Positions 1 to 7,199 of a DNA stretch of 38,249 bases are shown here, piece after piece. Source of the stretch: an uncultured Alphaproteobacteria bacterium (GTDB lineage Bacteria > Pseudomonadota > Alphaproteobacteria > Rhodobacterales > Rhodobacteraceae). Positions within the stretch are counted from its first letter, which is position 1, and the number at the start of each line of letters is the position of its first letter. The notes beneath the pieces were generated by a model. The model did no database searches. It saw nothing but the letters and a program-made list of their open reading frames with translations, and had not been told where the DNA came from. The position numbers were made by a program, and so were the translations under genes. Where the stretch lies: positions 1 to 38,249 of the forward strand of contig CACKFK010000017.1 of the NCBI GenBank assembly GCA_902599445.1, written 5' to 3'.

Positions 1-69
1 TGTGCTGACAGTTTTCTAAGAGAAGAGGGTGTGTTAGGCTAATGCATACTTTAAGCTAGTGGAGTAATT

Positions 70-90
70 ATGAAACTGAAATATTTTTAG
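70..90 (+). other. possible 6-codon leader ORF
   Basis: An ATG at 70 follows GGAG (61-64) at good spacing and is closed by TAG at 88 after six codons (M K L K Y F). A hairpin follows at once, ahead of the XRE regulator. It could be a leader peptide or chance. Confidence 0.2.
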
Positions 91-96
91 ATTTTT

Positions 97-116
97 TTAA
101 TCAGGGCCTTGATTAA
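97..116 (+). promoter_or_regulatory. hairpin upstream of the XRE regulator
   Basis: TTAATCA (97-103) and TGATTAA (110-116) form a perfect 7-bp stem around a GGGCCT loop. It is preceded by a T-run rather than followed by one, so it is not a classical terminator for the plus strand. It could be an operator or an mRNA structure in the leader of the operon that starts at 144. Confidence 0.35.
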
Positions 117-126
117 GTGTGTATTG

Positions 127-142
127 TGTACTACATAGTACA
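127..142. promoter_or_regulatory. dyad operator candidate at the XRE gene start
   Basis: TGTACTA and TAGTACA are perfect inverted 7-mers separated by CA. The dyad ends one base before the preferred ATG at 144. Small XRE regulators often bind such dyads over their own promoters, so autoregulation is likely by inference. No clear Shine-Dalgarno sequence lies between the dyad and the ATG. Confidence 0.4.
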
Positions 143-143
143 T

Positions 144-497
144 ATGACAAGTTTTGGATCGTATATAAGAAAGTCTAGAGAAACTCTTCACGAAAAAGAA
201 AAGGGTTTTAGCTTAAGAAGAGTGGCTGAAAAAATATCTGTAGAACCAGCTTTTTTAAGTAAGGTTGAAAGAGATATTGTATCACCACCTTCTGAAGTAA
301 AAATAATTGCTTTAGCAAAGGTATTAAATGAAGATCCAGATATACTTCTGGCAATGGCAGGTAAAGTATCTTCTGATCTTTTAAAAATCATCCAGAAAAG
401 ACCAGTTCTTTTCGCCGATCTTATCCGTAAACTTAAAACAGAACCAGACCATGCAGTCTTAAGAGTTGTAAGAGGTGTAACTGATGGTGACTGGTAA
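144..497 (+). CDS. XRE-family HTH transcriptional regulator
   Basis: This is a small (117 aa) DNA-binding protein with an N-terminal helix-turn-helix of the XRE/Cro-C1 type. The segment FSLRRVAEKISVEPAFLSKV gives the two recognition helices, and SPPSEVKIIALAKVLNEDP completes the fold. I prefer ATG 144 because the nine extra codons from GTG 117 overlap the dyad and are hydrophobic. The C-terminus ends in RGVTDGDW. The next gene begins 11 bases after the stop behind a strong ribosome site, so this is the first gene of an operon and probably its regulator. The local sequence is more AT-rich than most of the window. The target is unknown. Confidence 0.85.
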   Translation: MTSFGSYIRKSRETLHEKEKGFSLRRVAEKISVEPAFLSKVERDIVSPPSEVKIIALAKVLNEDPDILLAMAGKVSSDLLKIIQKRPVLFADLIRKLKTEPDHAVLRVVRGVTDGDW

Positions 498-508
498 AGG
501 AGAGTAAA

Positions 509-1642
509 TTGATAGCCATAGATAGAAATAATTTAAATTTTCTTTTTTCTTTTAAAAAAGGAAAAGATATATCAGCAATTACAAATATCAGTATAGGTTT
601 TGAAAGAACTATACGAGTTCCTGATGATGATAAAAGACATTATTTACCTCCTTCTCTTGGAAATTTCCCAATACGACATATTGAAGATTACGATTTAGGA
701 TCCAAGAACAAACTGAAAAAACGTGGTGGAATTTTAATACCAATGTTTCAGGCAGATGCCTTATGGTTAAATTTTAATCATAAGTGTAATTATTCCTTAG
801 TAGAGGATTTTGATATTGATCGTTCCTCTCCTATTGCTCTGAAGGTGGCAACTGGAAAGATTTGTGCAATTTCAGGTAATACATGGTCCGAAGGTTTATC
901 TGAAAAAAAACAGAATTATGTCGTACTCCCTGAGCAACCATGGTTAGACGGGTATAACGATAGTAAAGGAAGTGTTCGTCAGTTTGTGGCAGCACAATTA
1001 GGAAAAGGATTAACGGTTGAAAAACAATTAACCGGAAATGAGGAAGTAGGTGGGATACAAATTCAGGCCTTTCCCCTTAAGAAGAAATACTATGAAAAGT
1101 TAATATCTGAAAGAATAGAAGAAGCAAAGGAAGCAGCTGCTAGGGCAGAAAAGAGATATAAAGAAAATGTATTATATAGCATGGCCCCATCATCAATGGG
1201 GGAGAATTTAGAAATGGGATTAGCTGCTGGGGGACGTATTCAGCAGGAAATCTATGATGATCCATACGGAGTAGAGTATTGGGATACAAATAAATCTCAA
1301 AGGTGTTTTGTAACTTTGGCCAATGCAACACAATGGATGAAAATCACAGGAGAAGAACCTCCAATTTCTCCTATGAATTCAGAGGAATATAACAGAGCAG
1401 GTGGAGTATGGTATGATTATTATGATGATGATCATAAAGCAATAAAAGGAGCAAAAAAACTAGGTAAAGTAAAATCAATAAAAAAATTGAGTAAAGAAAA
1501 GAGATACGATTTTCCATCCGATACTTATTCTTCATTTTTGGACGATATTATTGAAGAAAAAGATATAAAACCAAAAGTAGTTAAAATACCTACGCCTTTA
1601 CAAAAAGCAAAACGTGGCATTTCAGATGGTTCTTGGTGGTAA
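509..1642 (+). CDS. conserved protein of unknown function (PEQPWLDG family)
   Basis: This 377-aa protein has no signal peptide or membrane segment. The TTG start at 509 is supported by AAAGGAGAG at 497-504. Blocks I recognise from a widespread uncharacterised family are GGILIPMFQADALWLNF (residues 73-89), PEQPWLDG (141-148), KGLTVEKQLTGNEEVGGIQI (166-185), AAGGRIQQEIYDDPYG (239-254) and RAGGVWYDYYDDDHK (296-310). A charged helix (about 195-220) sits between them, and a lysine-rich tail follows. No catalytic motif of a known enzyme class is visible. The extreme C-terminus, RGISDGSWW, matches the pattern of the preceding regulator's end (RGVTDGDW), which suggests a shared recognition tail. Function is unknown; position ties it to the XRE gene. 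Confidence 0.8.
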   Translation: MIAIDRNNLNFLFSFKKGKDISAITNISIGFERTIRVPDDDKRHYLPPSLGNFPIRHIEDYDLGSKNKLKKRGGILIPMFQADALWLNFNHKCNYSLVEDFDIDRSSPIALKVATGKICAISGNTWSEGLSEKKQNYVVLPEQPWLDGYNDSKGSVRQFVAAQLGKGLTVEKQLTGNEEVGGIQIQAFPLKKKYYEKLISERIEEAKEAAARAEKRYKENVLYSMAPSSMGENLEMGLAAGGRIQQEIYDDPYGVEYWDTNKSQRCFVTLANATQWMKITGEEPPISPMNSEEYNRAGGVWYDYYDDDHKAIKGAKKLGKVKSIKKLSKEKRYDFPSDTYSSFLDDIIEEKDIKPKVVKIPTPLQKAKRGISDGSWW

Positions 1643-1663
1643 AAATAGTTAAAGGAAAAAAAT

Positions 1664-2056
1664 ATGTTTAATTTGTTCAAAAAAAAGGACAATACCGATG
1701 AAACTGATAACAAGGGAGGTTTGGACTATGATCCAAGCACGGTTAAAGTTTCATACGCAGGTGAAGTTATCTCACCTGAATACGCAGATAGGTCTTTAGT
1801 CTATGTGAATAATAGTTTGAGAGAAGATTTTAATGATCAAGATTATCCCTACCATTATCTTTTACCACATGGAAAAGGGAAAATTAAATATGTTGATACT
1901 AAATTAGCAGAAGAAAACGAAGATGAGGGACTTTTAGAAGAATATGAGGGTGAATTTGATAGTGGGCAGTATCATGGACAAGGAAAACTAGTCTTCAGAA
2001 CTGGTGAAATATTACAAGGCGAATTTAAAGAAAATAAGTTTGTTGGCAAGAAATAA
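1664..2056 (+). CDS. MORN-repeat protein
   Basis: This 130-aa acidic protein begins at ATG 1664, 21 bases after the preceding stop, with AAAGGAAAA upstream. The C-terminal half carries MORN-type repeats: PHGKGKIKY, YEGEFDSGQYHGQGKLVF and LQGEFKENKFVGKK. MORN repeats form beta-hairpin arrays that often bind membranes or proteins. The N-terminus (FNLFKKKDN) is basic and lacks a signal peptide. Same strand and close spacing suggest it belongs to the operon started by the XRE regulator. The role is unknown. Confidence 0.75.
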   Translation: MFNLFKKKDNTDETDNKGGLDYDPSTVKVSYAGEVISPEYADRSLVYVNNSLREDFNDQDYPYHYLLPHGKGKIKYVDTKLAEENEDEGLLEEYEGEFDSGQYHGQGKLVFRTGEILQGEFKENKFVGKK

Positions 2057-2207
2057 TATAATCCTGAATAGGTAATATTACTTTTTCACTTTAAAAAAAC
2101 CATCATAATATACTTTTTCCTTTAATTTTCAGTTAGTACTTAATCTGCATTATATATTCATCAAAAAGATACCCAAATTCATTTTTTTACCTCCGTATTC
2201 CAATAGA

Positions 2208-2798
2208 ATGAGCATGAAAAATTATAATGATAAAGTTATCAACAAGATTATTGATCATAGAATCAAACTAGTTAAAGATAAAAAAGAATACGCAGAAGTT
2301 CCTGCCTATGTTCTTTCTCTTATTGTAGTTTTGCTTTCTATTATTATTATTTTTGATATTGGCTTAACAGTTTTTATCCTTCATCCAATTTCAGGTGTTA
2401 TGGCATTAATTGGATGGGTGATATTGGCTAATATTTTTAAAAATTTATTTCCATCAAAACCTCTCTCTATACTCCGAAAAGAAATAAGGAAAGAAATTAA
2501 TGAAGAAATAAATTTAGGAATAGATCCAAATAAAAGTATTTTTGAAAGGCAAGCAGCACGACATAAAATTACAAAAGATAAGATTAAGAAAGAAAGAAAA
2601 GAGTTCTTTGAAAAATGGAGAATAAAAGAGCTTGAACCAAAAAGTGATGAAATATTTTTTAGAGAATATAGAGAAGTTGAAGCAAGCACCCAAAGAGAAA
2701 TAAGCATTACTGAAAGTTCAGATGAATTGTATTATAAGAAGGATATATATAATGCATATCAAAGAGAATACGGTAGAAGAAAGCGAAAAGAAAAATAA
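2208..2798 (+). CDS. two-helix membrane protein with charged coiled-coil tail
   Basis: This 196-aa protein has a charged N-terminus, then two adjacent hydrophobic segments (about residues 31-52 and 55-78), then a long lysine- and glutamate-rich region (80-196) likely to form helices or a coiled coil. The end is strongly basic (YGRRKRKEK). ATG 2208 or ATG 2214 could be the start; neither has a good ribosome site. A 150-base gap separates it from the MORN gene, so it may have its own promoter. I do not recognise the family. The low GC matches the three genes before it. Confidence 0.6.
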   Translation: MSMKNYNDKVINKIIDHRIKLVKDKKEYAEVPAYVLSLIVVLLSIIIIFDIGLTVFILHPISGVMALIGWVILANIFKNLFPSKPLSILRKEIRKEINEEINLGIDPNKSIFERQAARHKITKDKIKKERKEFFEKWRIKELEPKSDEIFFREYREVEASTQREISITESSDELYYKKDIYNAYQREYGRRKRKEK

Positions 2799-3020
2799 AT
2801 ACCAGAAAATAAAAGTGGTAACAAATTATATTAGCGTTCACTGGCAAGCTCTTGATATAAATACCCCTATGGGGTGGCTCGAAGCATGCAGGAACAGGGG
2901 GGCATACTTAATGGTAGACCAAAAGGTAGACCATCCGGGGCCTTGCATTTCGTATTACGTGGTAATATAGATTCAGTAGAAGCCTAAGAAATAAGGCATG
3001 GTAAGTACTTAATAAATGGC

Positions 3021-3043
3021 TACGATCCCTACCGCCGGAGCCA
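3021..3043 (+). other. tRNA 3'-tail-like block, possible att site
   Basis: The block reads in order as a near T-loop (TACGATC, canonical TTCGATC), the 3' half of a T-stem (CCTAC), a 7-base acceptor strand (CGCCGGA), discriminator G and CCA. Upstream sequence does not supply the matching 5' T-stem, anticodon or D arms. A 3' fragment of a tRNA without the rest is the classic product of integration of an element into a tRNA gene. The GGAGCCA ending fits tRNA-Asn, but this is a guess. Confidence 0.4.
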
Positions 3044-3089
3044 ATTAGATCAATGAATTAAGCTATTTTTGCTAGCTGTCAATATTAAC

Positions 3090-3110
3090 TGGGTAAACAT
3101 GGGGGAAACA
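3090..3110 (+). repeat. tandem near-repeat TGGGTAAACA / TGGGGGAAACA
   Basis: Two adjacent 10-11 base units differ by a small G-run change. Similar G-rich repeats next to tRNA-derived att sites are known as integrase binding sites. Here no integrase gene is visible, so they may be a remnant. Confidence 0.35.
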
Positions 3111-3124
3111 TTTTTGCCTTGCTT

Positions 3125-3175
3125 CGGCGTGTTTTTATCAGAATAATTCTCCTTTTAGTTTGAGGAGACACGCCG
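3125..3175. repeat. long-loop inverted repeat
   Basis: CGGCGTGT (3125-3132) and ACACGCCG (3168-3175) are perfect 8-base inverted arms. Inside lies a second pair, TCTCC and GGAGA, which would extend the structure. It lies about 45 bases before the CIA30 gene and could be an RNA structure or part of an att region. No T-run follows, so it does not look like a terminator. Confidence 0.35.
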
Positions 3176-3218
3176 ATCGTATCTTTTCCAAAAATTATTT
3201 TTATGCAATCTTAATGAT

Positions 3219-3788
3219 ATGAGAAGATTTATCATAACGCTTTGGCTGACTATAAGCCTTGCCTTTGGAAGCTTTGGTTTCGGTTGGGGTGCTGACCTAA
3301 TAGATGATTTTTCTGATAATCCAGAAAGGAGATGGCAATTTTACACCGATCAGGTAATGGGTGGAGTTTCAGATGGTAGGGCTAGTGTTAGATTAGATTC
3401 TGAAGGACCATACGTGAGATTAGAAGGTTTCGTAAGTACGGCTAATAATGGAGGATTTATTCAGATCAGAAGAAATGTTAGTGAGGCCCCAAAGGGCGCT
3501 GAGGGTATTTTACTTAAAGTCAGAGGTAATGGAGAAAATTACTTCATCCACGTGAATACTAGTGAAACTATTTTTTTACCACAGCAATATCGCTTTTATT
3601 ATCAGGCAGATTTTCCTACATCCAAAGAGTGGAATGAAGTCAAACTTCCTTTTTTAACAGCCTTTAAAAGGTCGAACCCACAAATAAGCGAATATTTTAG
3701 TGGAGAAAACGTTAGGACGATTGGGCTGCTAGCCTATGGCAAAGATCATAATGCTCTTTTGGAAGTAAAATATTTGTCATTCTATTAG
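3219..3788 (+). CDS. CIA30-family protein, exported
   Basis: This 189-aa protein has a signal peptide (residues 1 to about 24: basic start, hydrophobic core, then GWGAD). The mature part matches the CIA30 beta-sandwich (complex I intermediate-associated protein 30 family): LIDDFSDNPERRWQFYTDQV, MGGVSDGRASVRL, LEGFVSTANNGGFIQIRRNV and the late KLPFLTAFKR. Bacterial members resemble carbohydrate-binding folds; their role is mostly unknown and need not involve complex I. It stands alone on the plus strand, convergent with the TPR gene after it. The start at ATG 3219 is set by the signal peptide. Confidence 0.85.
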   Translation: MRRFIITLWLTISLAFGSFGFGWGADLIDDFSDNPERRWQFYTDQVMGGVSDGRASVRLDSEGPYVRLEGFVSTANNGGFIQIRRNVSEAPKGAEGILLKVRGNGENYFIHVNTSETIFLPQQYRFYYQADFPTSKEWNEVKLPFLTAFKRSNPQISEYFSGENVRTIGLLAYGKDHNALLEVKYLSFY

Positions 3789-3800
3789 GAAGGTTACTAT

Positions 3801-3873
3801 ACCCCTCTGTAATACTAATACAACTCTCCTGCGGCTTCCCAGAGTCACTAAGAGGGTATTAGAGGGTAGGGGG
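3801..3873. repeat. imperfect inverted repeat after the CIA30 gene
   Basis: ACCCCTCTGTAATAC (3801-3815) pairs imperfectly with GTATTAGAGGGTAGGGG (3856-3872). The right arm itself contains the direct repeat AGAGGGTA twice. No T-run follows it, so Rho-independent termination is not supported. Confidence 0.3.
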
Positions 3874-4031
3874 AGGAAAAAGTGGAAAGTTTAGTAATCA
3901 CGTGTGGTTTCACATTTTTTATTCAGACCTTTTTTGTCATTAAAAGTCGCGAATTTATGCCTTATACAGGCGTATTACCCTTTACTTGCCCCCTTTTTCA
4001 CATCGCTGTATTTGGCATGTAATCTACGACC

Positions 4032-4065
4032 ATTGTGATATTTCTTGTAACAAAGTTATCACAAT
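4032..4065. repeat. perfect 9-bp inverted repeat
   Basis: ATTGTGATA (4032-4040) and TATCACAAT (4057-4065) are perfect inverted arms around 16 bases that themselves contain a TTGT/ACAA pair. It could be a regulator site or an RNA hairpin. Its place between gene ends argues against a promoter operator. Confidence 0.3.
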
Positions 4066-4153
4066 CAATACTGTCTGTAGCAGTGGTTTGAAATCTGCTG
4101 GATGGGAATTAGTTGTATTTATTGGTTTAAAGTATTATTTAGTGGCTTGATCC

Positions 4154-4189
4154 AAAATTAAAAAACTATTGGGTTTAAAATCAACAGTT
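4154..4189 (-). terminator. Rho-independent terminator of the TPR-glycosyltransferase gene
   Basis: On the minus strand AACTGTTG pairs with CAATAGTT (8 bp, one G-U) around a 10-base loop, followed by TTTTAATTTT. It begins 18 bases past the stop codon of the 711-aa gene. Confidence 0.6.
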
Positions 4190-4206
4190 TATTGTTTTAT
4201 CTTAAG

Positions 4207-6342
4207 TTATATTATTTTTTTTAATTCATTCGAAATATTGACTTTAATTTCAGTTAGTTTTTGTAGAACTGTTTTCCAATCTCCCGCTTTTCTTTGGACA
4301 ATACTTGAAACTGAAGAATGCCAATAGCTTACGACCCTATTCTTTCCCCATCTCCAATTGTGTGAAAAGGGGAGCAAAAGCTTACAGTCTTTGCCAAGTG
4401 CGCCAGCCAGATGTACTGTAGTGTTGTCAATGGTTACTACTAAATCACATGCCCAAATCAATGCAGCTAAACCGTCTAAGTCATTCTTGGTATCTAGTCC
4501 TTCCATCTGTAGTAAATTAATGCCATGCTCTTTGCGTAGATTTTTGATGTCATCACATATATCTCCATATTGCAGATTAACTAACTTGATATCATTTGAA
4601 TAGAGAGTTTGTGCCAATTGGTCCAAGGGAATGCATCTTTTTTTACTATCAGGGCGGTCGGAAAATGTTTTCCAACTGATTCCTATGAGCTTGACTTTAT
4701 TATCACCAACTAGCTGCTTTCTTATTCTTTGTGCTTTTTTTCTATCTGGTAATAGCCAACCCTTCTCCCTAATTTTAAAGCTATCCACCTTACTTCGAAA
4801 ATACTGGAGTGCAGAACCGGTTGAGATTTGCCATTCGTACTGATCTTTCGGGATTTTAGTATCCTTAGGATAAAATTTTATATCGTTGGGGAAGGAGCGT
4901 TTGAAAAGGGGTATTAATCTCTCTTCTGTTTGTACTTTAAGCTTAGAACAAGCCGAATAAATATCACTGATTATCGATCCGAAAAGGATTTTGTCTCCAA
5001 CCCCTTGTTCTGACCAAAGTAAAACAGTTCCAGATTTGTCTGGTGTCCATTGCGGCTTAGATGTTTTTACGGAAGTTATTTTTTTTCTAAGGTTCGGTCT
5101 CCACTCGTATAGTTCCCAACCTGGGTTAAATCTCTCAAGTGCGAGTAAGGTCAATGATTTGTGGAAATGTGCATCAGGGTAATCTGTGCCACTAGCTATA
5201 GCTTGCTCATGAAGCTTAAGGGCAGAGTCCCACTTACCAAGGTCGTGGAACAACAGTGCTAAATTACTGCATGCTTGAGCATTTTCAGGATCCAAATCCA
5301 CTGCCTTGGAATAGGCCGAAAAAGCCTCACTTAATTGATCTTGCTTACTTAGTATATTTCCCAGATTATTGAAAGCTGTAGAAGAATTAGGGTTTAATAA
5401 TATGGCTTTCCTGAGGGAATCTAAAGCTTTGTCCTCCTTACCAATGCCAGCAAACGCGCTACCTAGATTGTCGAAGGCGTCCGCAAAGTTAGGGTTTAGT
5501 TTTATTGCTTTTTTTAAAAAATATGTAGCGCTCTCATATTCTTCCAGGCCCAATAGAGATACTCCAAGTGTATTGTAGGCATTTGCAAAGTTTGGCGCCA
5601 GCGTTATAGCTTTTTCACTAAATTTTCTAGCATCGTGAAAATTTTTTTGATCGTTAAGACAGTTGGCTTTATTATAGTATGCCTCTGCATAATTCGGCTT
5701 GATTTGAATTGCTTTGTCAAAATGTTGAAGGGCTTTTGACTGTTTTTTTATTTTATTAAAAGTTGCACCTAAATTATTATGCATTTCAACTGAGTGGGGG
5801 TGGATTTTAAGCGCTTTTTCCAAGGTGGATATTGCGTTATGATACTGTTTTAATTCTATCATGGCAATCGCGAGATTATTGTAGGCTTCGGCATAATCTG
5901 GTTTTAATTTAATTGCTTTCAAGTAATGTGTATTAGCTCTTTCATATTGGCCACGGCTACTAAATAGGTTTCCAAGATTATTGAGTGCCTCAGCATAGTT
6001 AGGCTTGATTTTTAGAGCATTTTCAAGTAGTTGGTGGGCCTCTTCATATTTCCCAAGCTCCGTCAATGCAGCCCCAATATTATTACAAGTATTTGCGTTT
6101 TGAGGATCTAATTTAAGCACTTCCCGGAAGTGAAACAATGATTGATTAGGTTGTCCTAAACTAGAATAAACAACTCCCAGAATATTATGAATAGAAGAAG
6201 TTTGAGGATAATCCTTGATAATGCCAAGAGCTTGATCCAATGTTTTTTGAAAGTCACCACTATGATAAAGTTGTAGGACATCATTTACTCTGCCCGGGGG
6301 AGCTTTTTTTAATGGTTGGGGTTCATTAGAATAATGGAGCAT
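4207..6342 (-). CDS. TPR-repeat protein with GT-B/GT9-like glycosyltransferase domain
   Basis: This 711-aa protein lacks a signal peptide. Residues from about 15 to 400 are roughly eleven TPR units with the usual A/G/Y/N pattern (LNNLGNLFSSRGQYERA is one). From about 440 to 700 lies a domain resembling the heptosyltransferase/GT9 family: LLWSEQGVGDKILFGSII, GISWKTFSDRPDSKK, and VVTIDNTTVHLAGALGKDC near the nucleotide-sugar site. Such fusions are common in proteobacteria and are thought to glycosylate proteins or surface polymers; the substrate is unknown. The next gene upstream on the same strand starts about 740 bases away, so it is probably monocistronic and ends at a good terminator. Confidence 0.85.
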   Translation of the reverse strand: MLHYSNEPQPLKKAPPGRVNDVLQLYHSGDFQKTLDQALGIIKDYPQTSSIHNILGVVYSSLGQPNQSLFHFREVLKLDPQNANTCNNIGAALTELGKYEEAHQLLENALKIKPNYAEALNNLGNLFSSRGQYERANTHYLKAIKLKPDYAEAYNNLAIAMIELKQYHNAISTLEKALKIHPHSVEMHNNLGATFNKIKKQSKALQHFDKAIQIKPNYAEAYYNKANCLNDQKNFHDARKFSEKAITLAPNFANAYNTLGVSLLGLEEYESATYFLKKAIKLNPNFADAFDNLGSAFAGIGKEDKALDSLRKAILLNPNSSTAFNNLGNILSKQDQLSEAFSAYSKAVDLDPENAQACSNLALLFHDLGKWDSALKLHEQAIASGTDYPDAHFHKSLTLLALERFNPGWELYEWRPNLRKKITSVKTSKPQWTPDKSGTVLLWSEQGVGDKILFGSIISDIYSACSKLKVQTEERLIPLFKRSFPNDIKFYPKDTKIPKDQYEWQISTGSALQYFRSKVDSFKIREKGWLLPDRKKAQRIRKQLVGDNKVKLIGISWKTFSDRPDSKKRCIPLDQLAQTLYSNDIKLVNLQYGDICDDIKNLRKEHGINLLQMEGLDTKNDLDGLAALIWACDLVVTIDNTTVHLAGALGKDCKLLLPFSHNWRWGKNRVVSYWHSSVSSIVQRKAGDWKTVLQKLTEIKVNISNELKKII

Positions 6343-6643
6343 TAAAAAACCTAGCTACTTTTCACTTTAATGTATTTAGCAATTACCATACCAACGCACT
6401 CATTATTAATCTAATAAACAAGACAGAGTGGTCTAAAAAAAACGACCATGCTCACTAGCTTATCAGTAATAATTATTTCATAATATCAGTAGTTTATATG
6501 TTTTTAAGCGTTCACTATCAATTTACTGCTAAACACAATTAGCAGTTAACAAAGAGCAATTTTCAGTCGGAGAACAAAAAGGTGGGTTCTATGGGCTTGT
6601 TAAGGGACTGATAGATCGATTGTTAGAGGTTCATTCAATTCAG
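6343..6643. other. 300-base intergenic stretch
   Basis: This is presumably the promoter region of the minus-strand TPR gene. It contains a short inverted repeat, TGGTC (6429-6433) and GACCA (6444-6448), around an A-rich loop. Nothing else was recognised. Confidence 0.4.
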
Positions 6644-7084
6644 TTAAATTTCTTCTATATCCTCAAGATGTTTGTTTAAGGCTGTCGCAGATAACTGAAG
6701 TTCTATAATAAACAGTAGTATTGAAATAGAAAATATAACTAATGCGCCTAAGAAAAGAGAAATAAAAAGGTTAACAGTTTCTACTTTAGGGGTTTCTGTG
6801 ATTAATTGGAGTCCAAAGAAGATTGACGTTAAATTCACAAAGAAGCTGATGGCTGCTAGTGTTTGGAATGTACGATTCAAGAATAATCTTTTCCGAAGAA
6901 TATGAATTTGCTCAAGGTACCTCTTGGTGTAATTTGCCCCTTTTAAATTCTGATTTTCAATCAATTCATCATGGATTTTCCTAATCAGCGTCGCTAACGA
7001 ACTATACCGATTAGCATAATTTATCATCATAAGTGGAATGGCTGGGAAAAGTGCTGCTGGTAGAAAAAGTATGCTATAATCCAT
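6644..7084 (-). CDS. DUF2721 family membrane protein
   Basis: This 146-aa protein has three predicted membrane segments (about residues 4-22, 75-95 and 107-130). The N-terminal pattern FPAIPLMMINYANRYSSLAT followed by LIRKIHDEL is characteristic of the DUF2721 family, whose function is unknown. ATG 7084 fits the family's start, with the first helix following directly. It lies 115 bases after the TPR-methyltransferase gene on the same strand and could be cotranscribed. Confidence 0.8.
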   Translation of the reverse strand: MDYSILFLPAALFPAIPLMMINYANRYSSLATLIRKIHDELIENQNLKGANYTKRYLEQIHILRKRLFLNRTFQTLAAISFFVNLTSIFFGLQLITETPKVETVNLFISLFLGALVIFSISILLFIIELQLSATALNKHLEDIEEI

Positions 7085-7199
7085 TTTACCATTGATATAT
7101 TATAAGTTGCTACTTGTAACTGATATAAGTGCGCAAGAGATTTTTGCTAGTAGCGCAGGTCCTTTTGTAGAAAGACTAGGTTTGCAAAAAGGATTATTA

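Larger units (their letters stand above)
2799..3218. other. gene-poor 420-base stretch with an att-like scar and repeats
   Basis: No convincing gene is present. The stretch holds a short hairpin (ACCCC-TAT-GGGGT, about 2863-2875), a 9-base direct repeat GGTAGACCA near 2913-2933, a 33-codon ORF (2886-2987) of unknown status, a tRNA-3'-like block (3021-3043), a tandem near-repeat (3090-3110) and a long-loop inverted repeat (3125-3175). Base composition rises in GC relative to the genes to its left. Confidence 0.5.
3789..4206. other. 418-base convergent intergenic stretch
   Basis: This stretch lies between two converging genes. It holds an imperfect inverted repeat (3801-3873) including two copies of AGAGGGTA, a perfect 9-base inverted repeat (4032-4065) and a likely terminator for the minus-strand TPR gene (4154-4189). 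No ORF with coding character was seen. Confidence 0.5.

Noticed and set aside
2934-3043. Possible complete tRNA or tmRNA (TCCGGGG near 2934 partly pairs with the acceptor-like strand)
   Set aside because: The 110-base span lacks a D arm, anticodon arm and a 5' T-stem, and one acceptor pair fails. Only a 3' fragment is supported.
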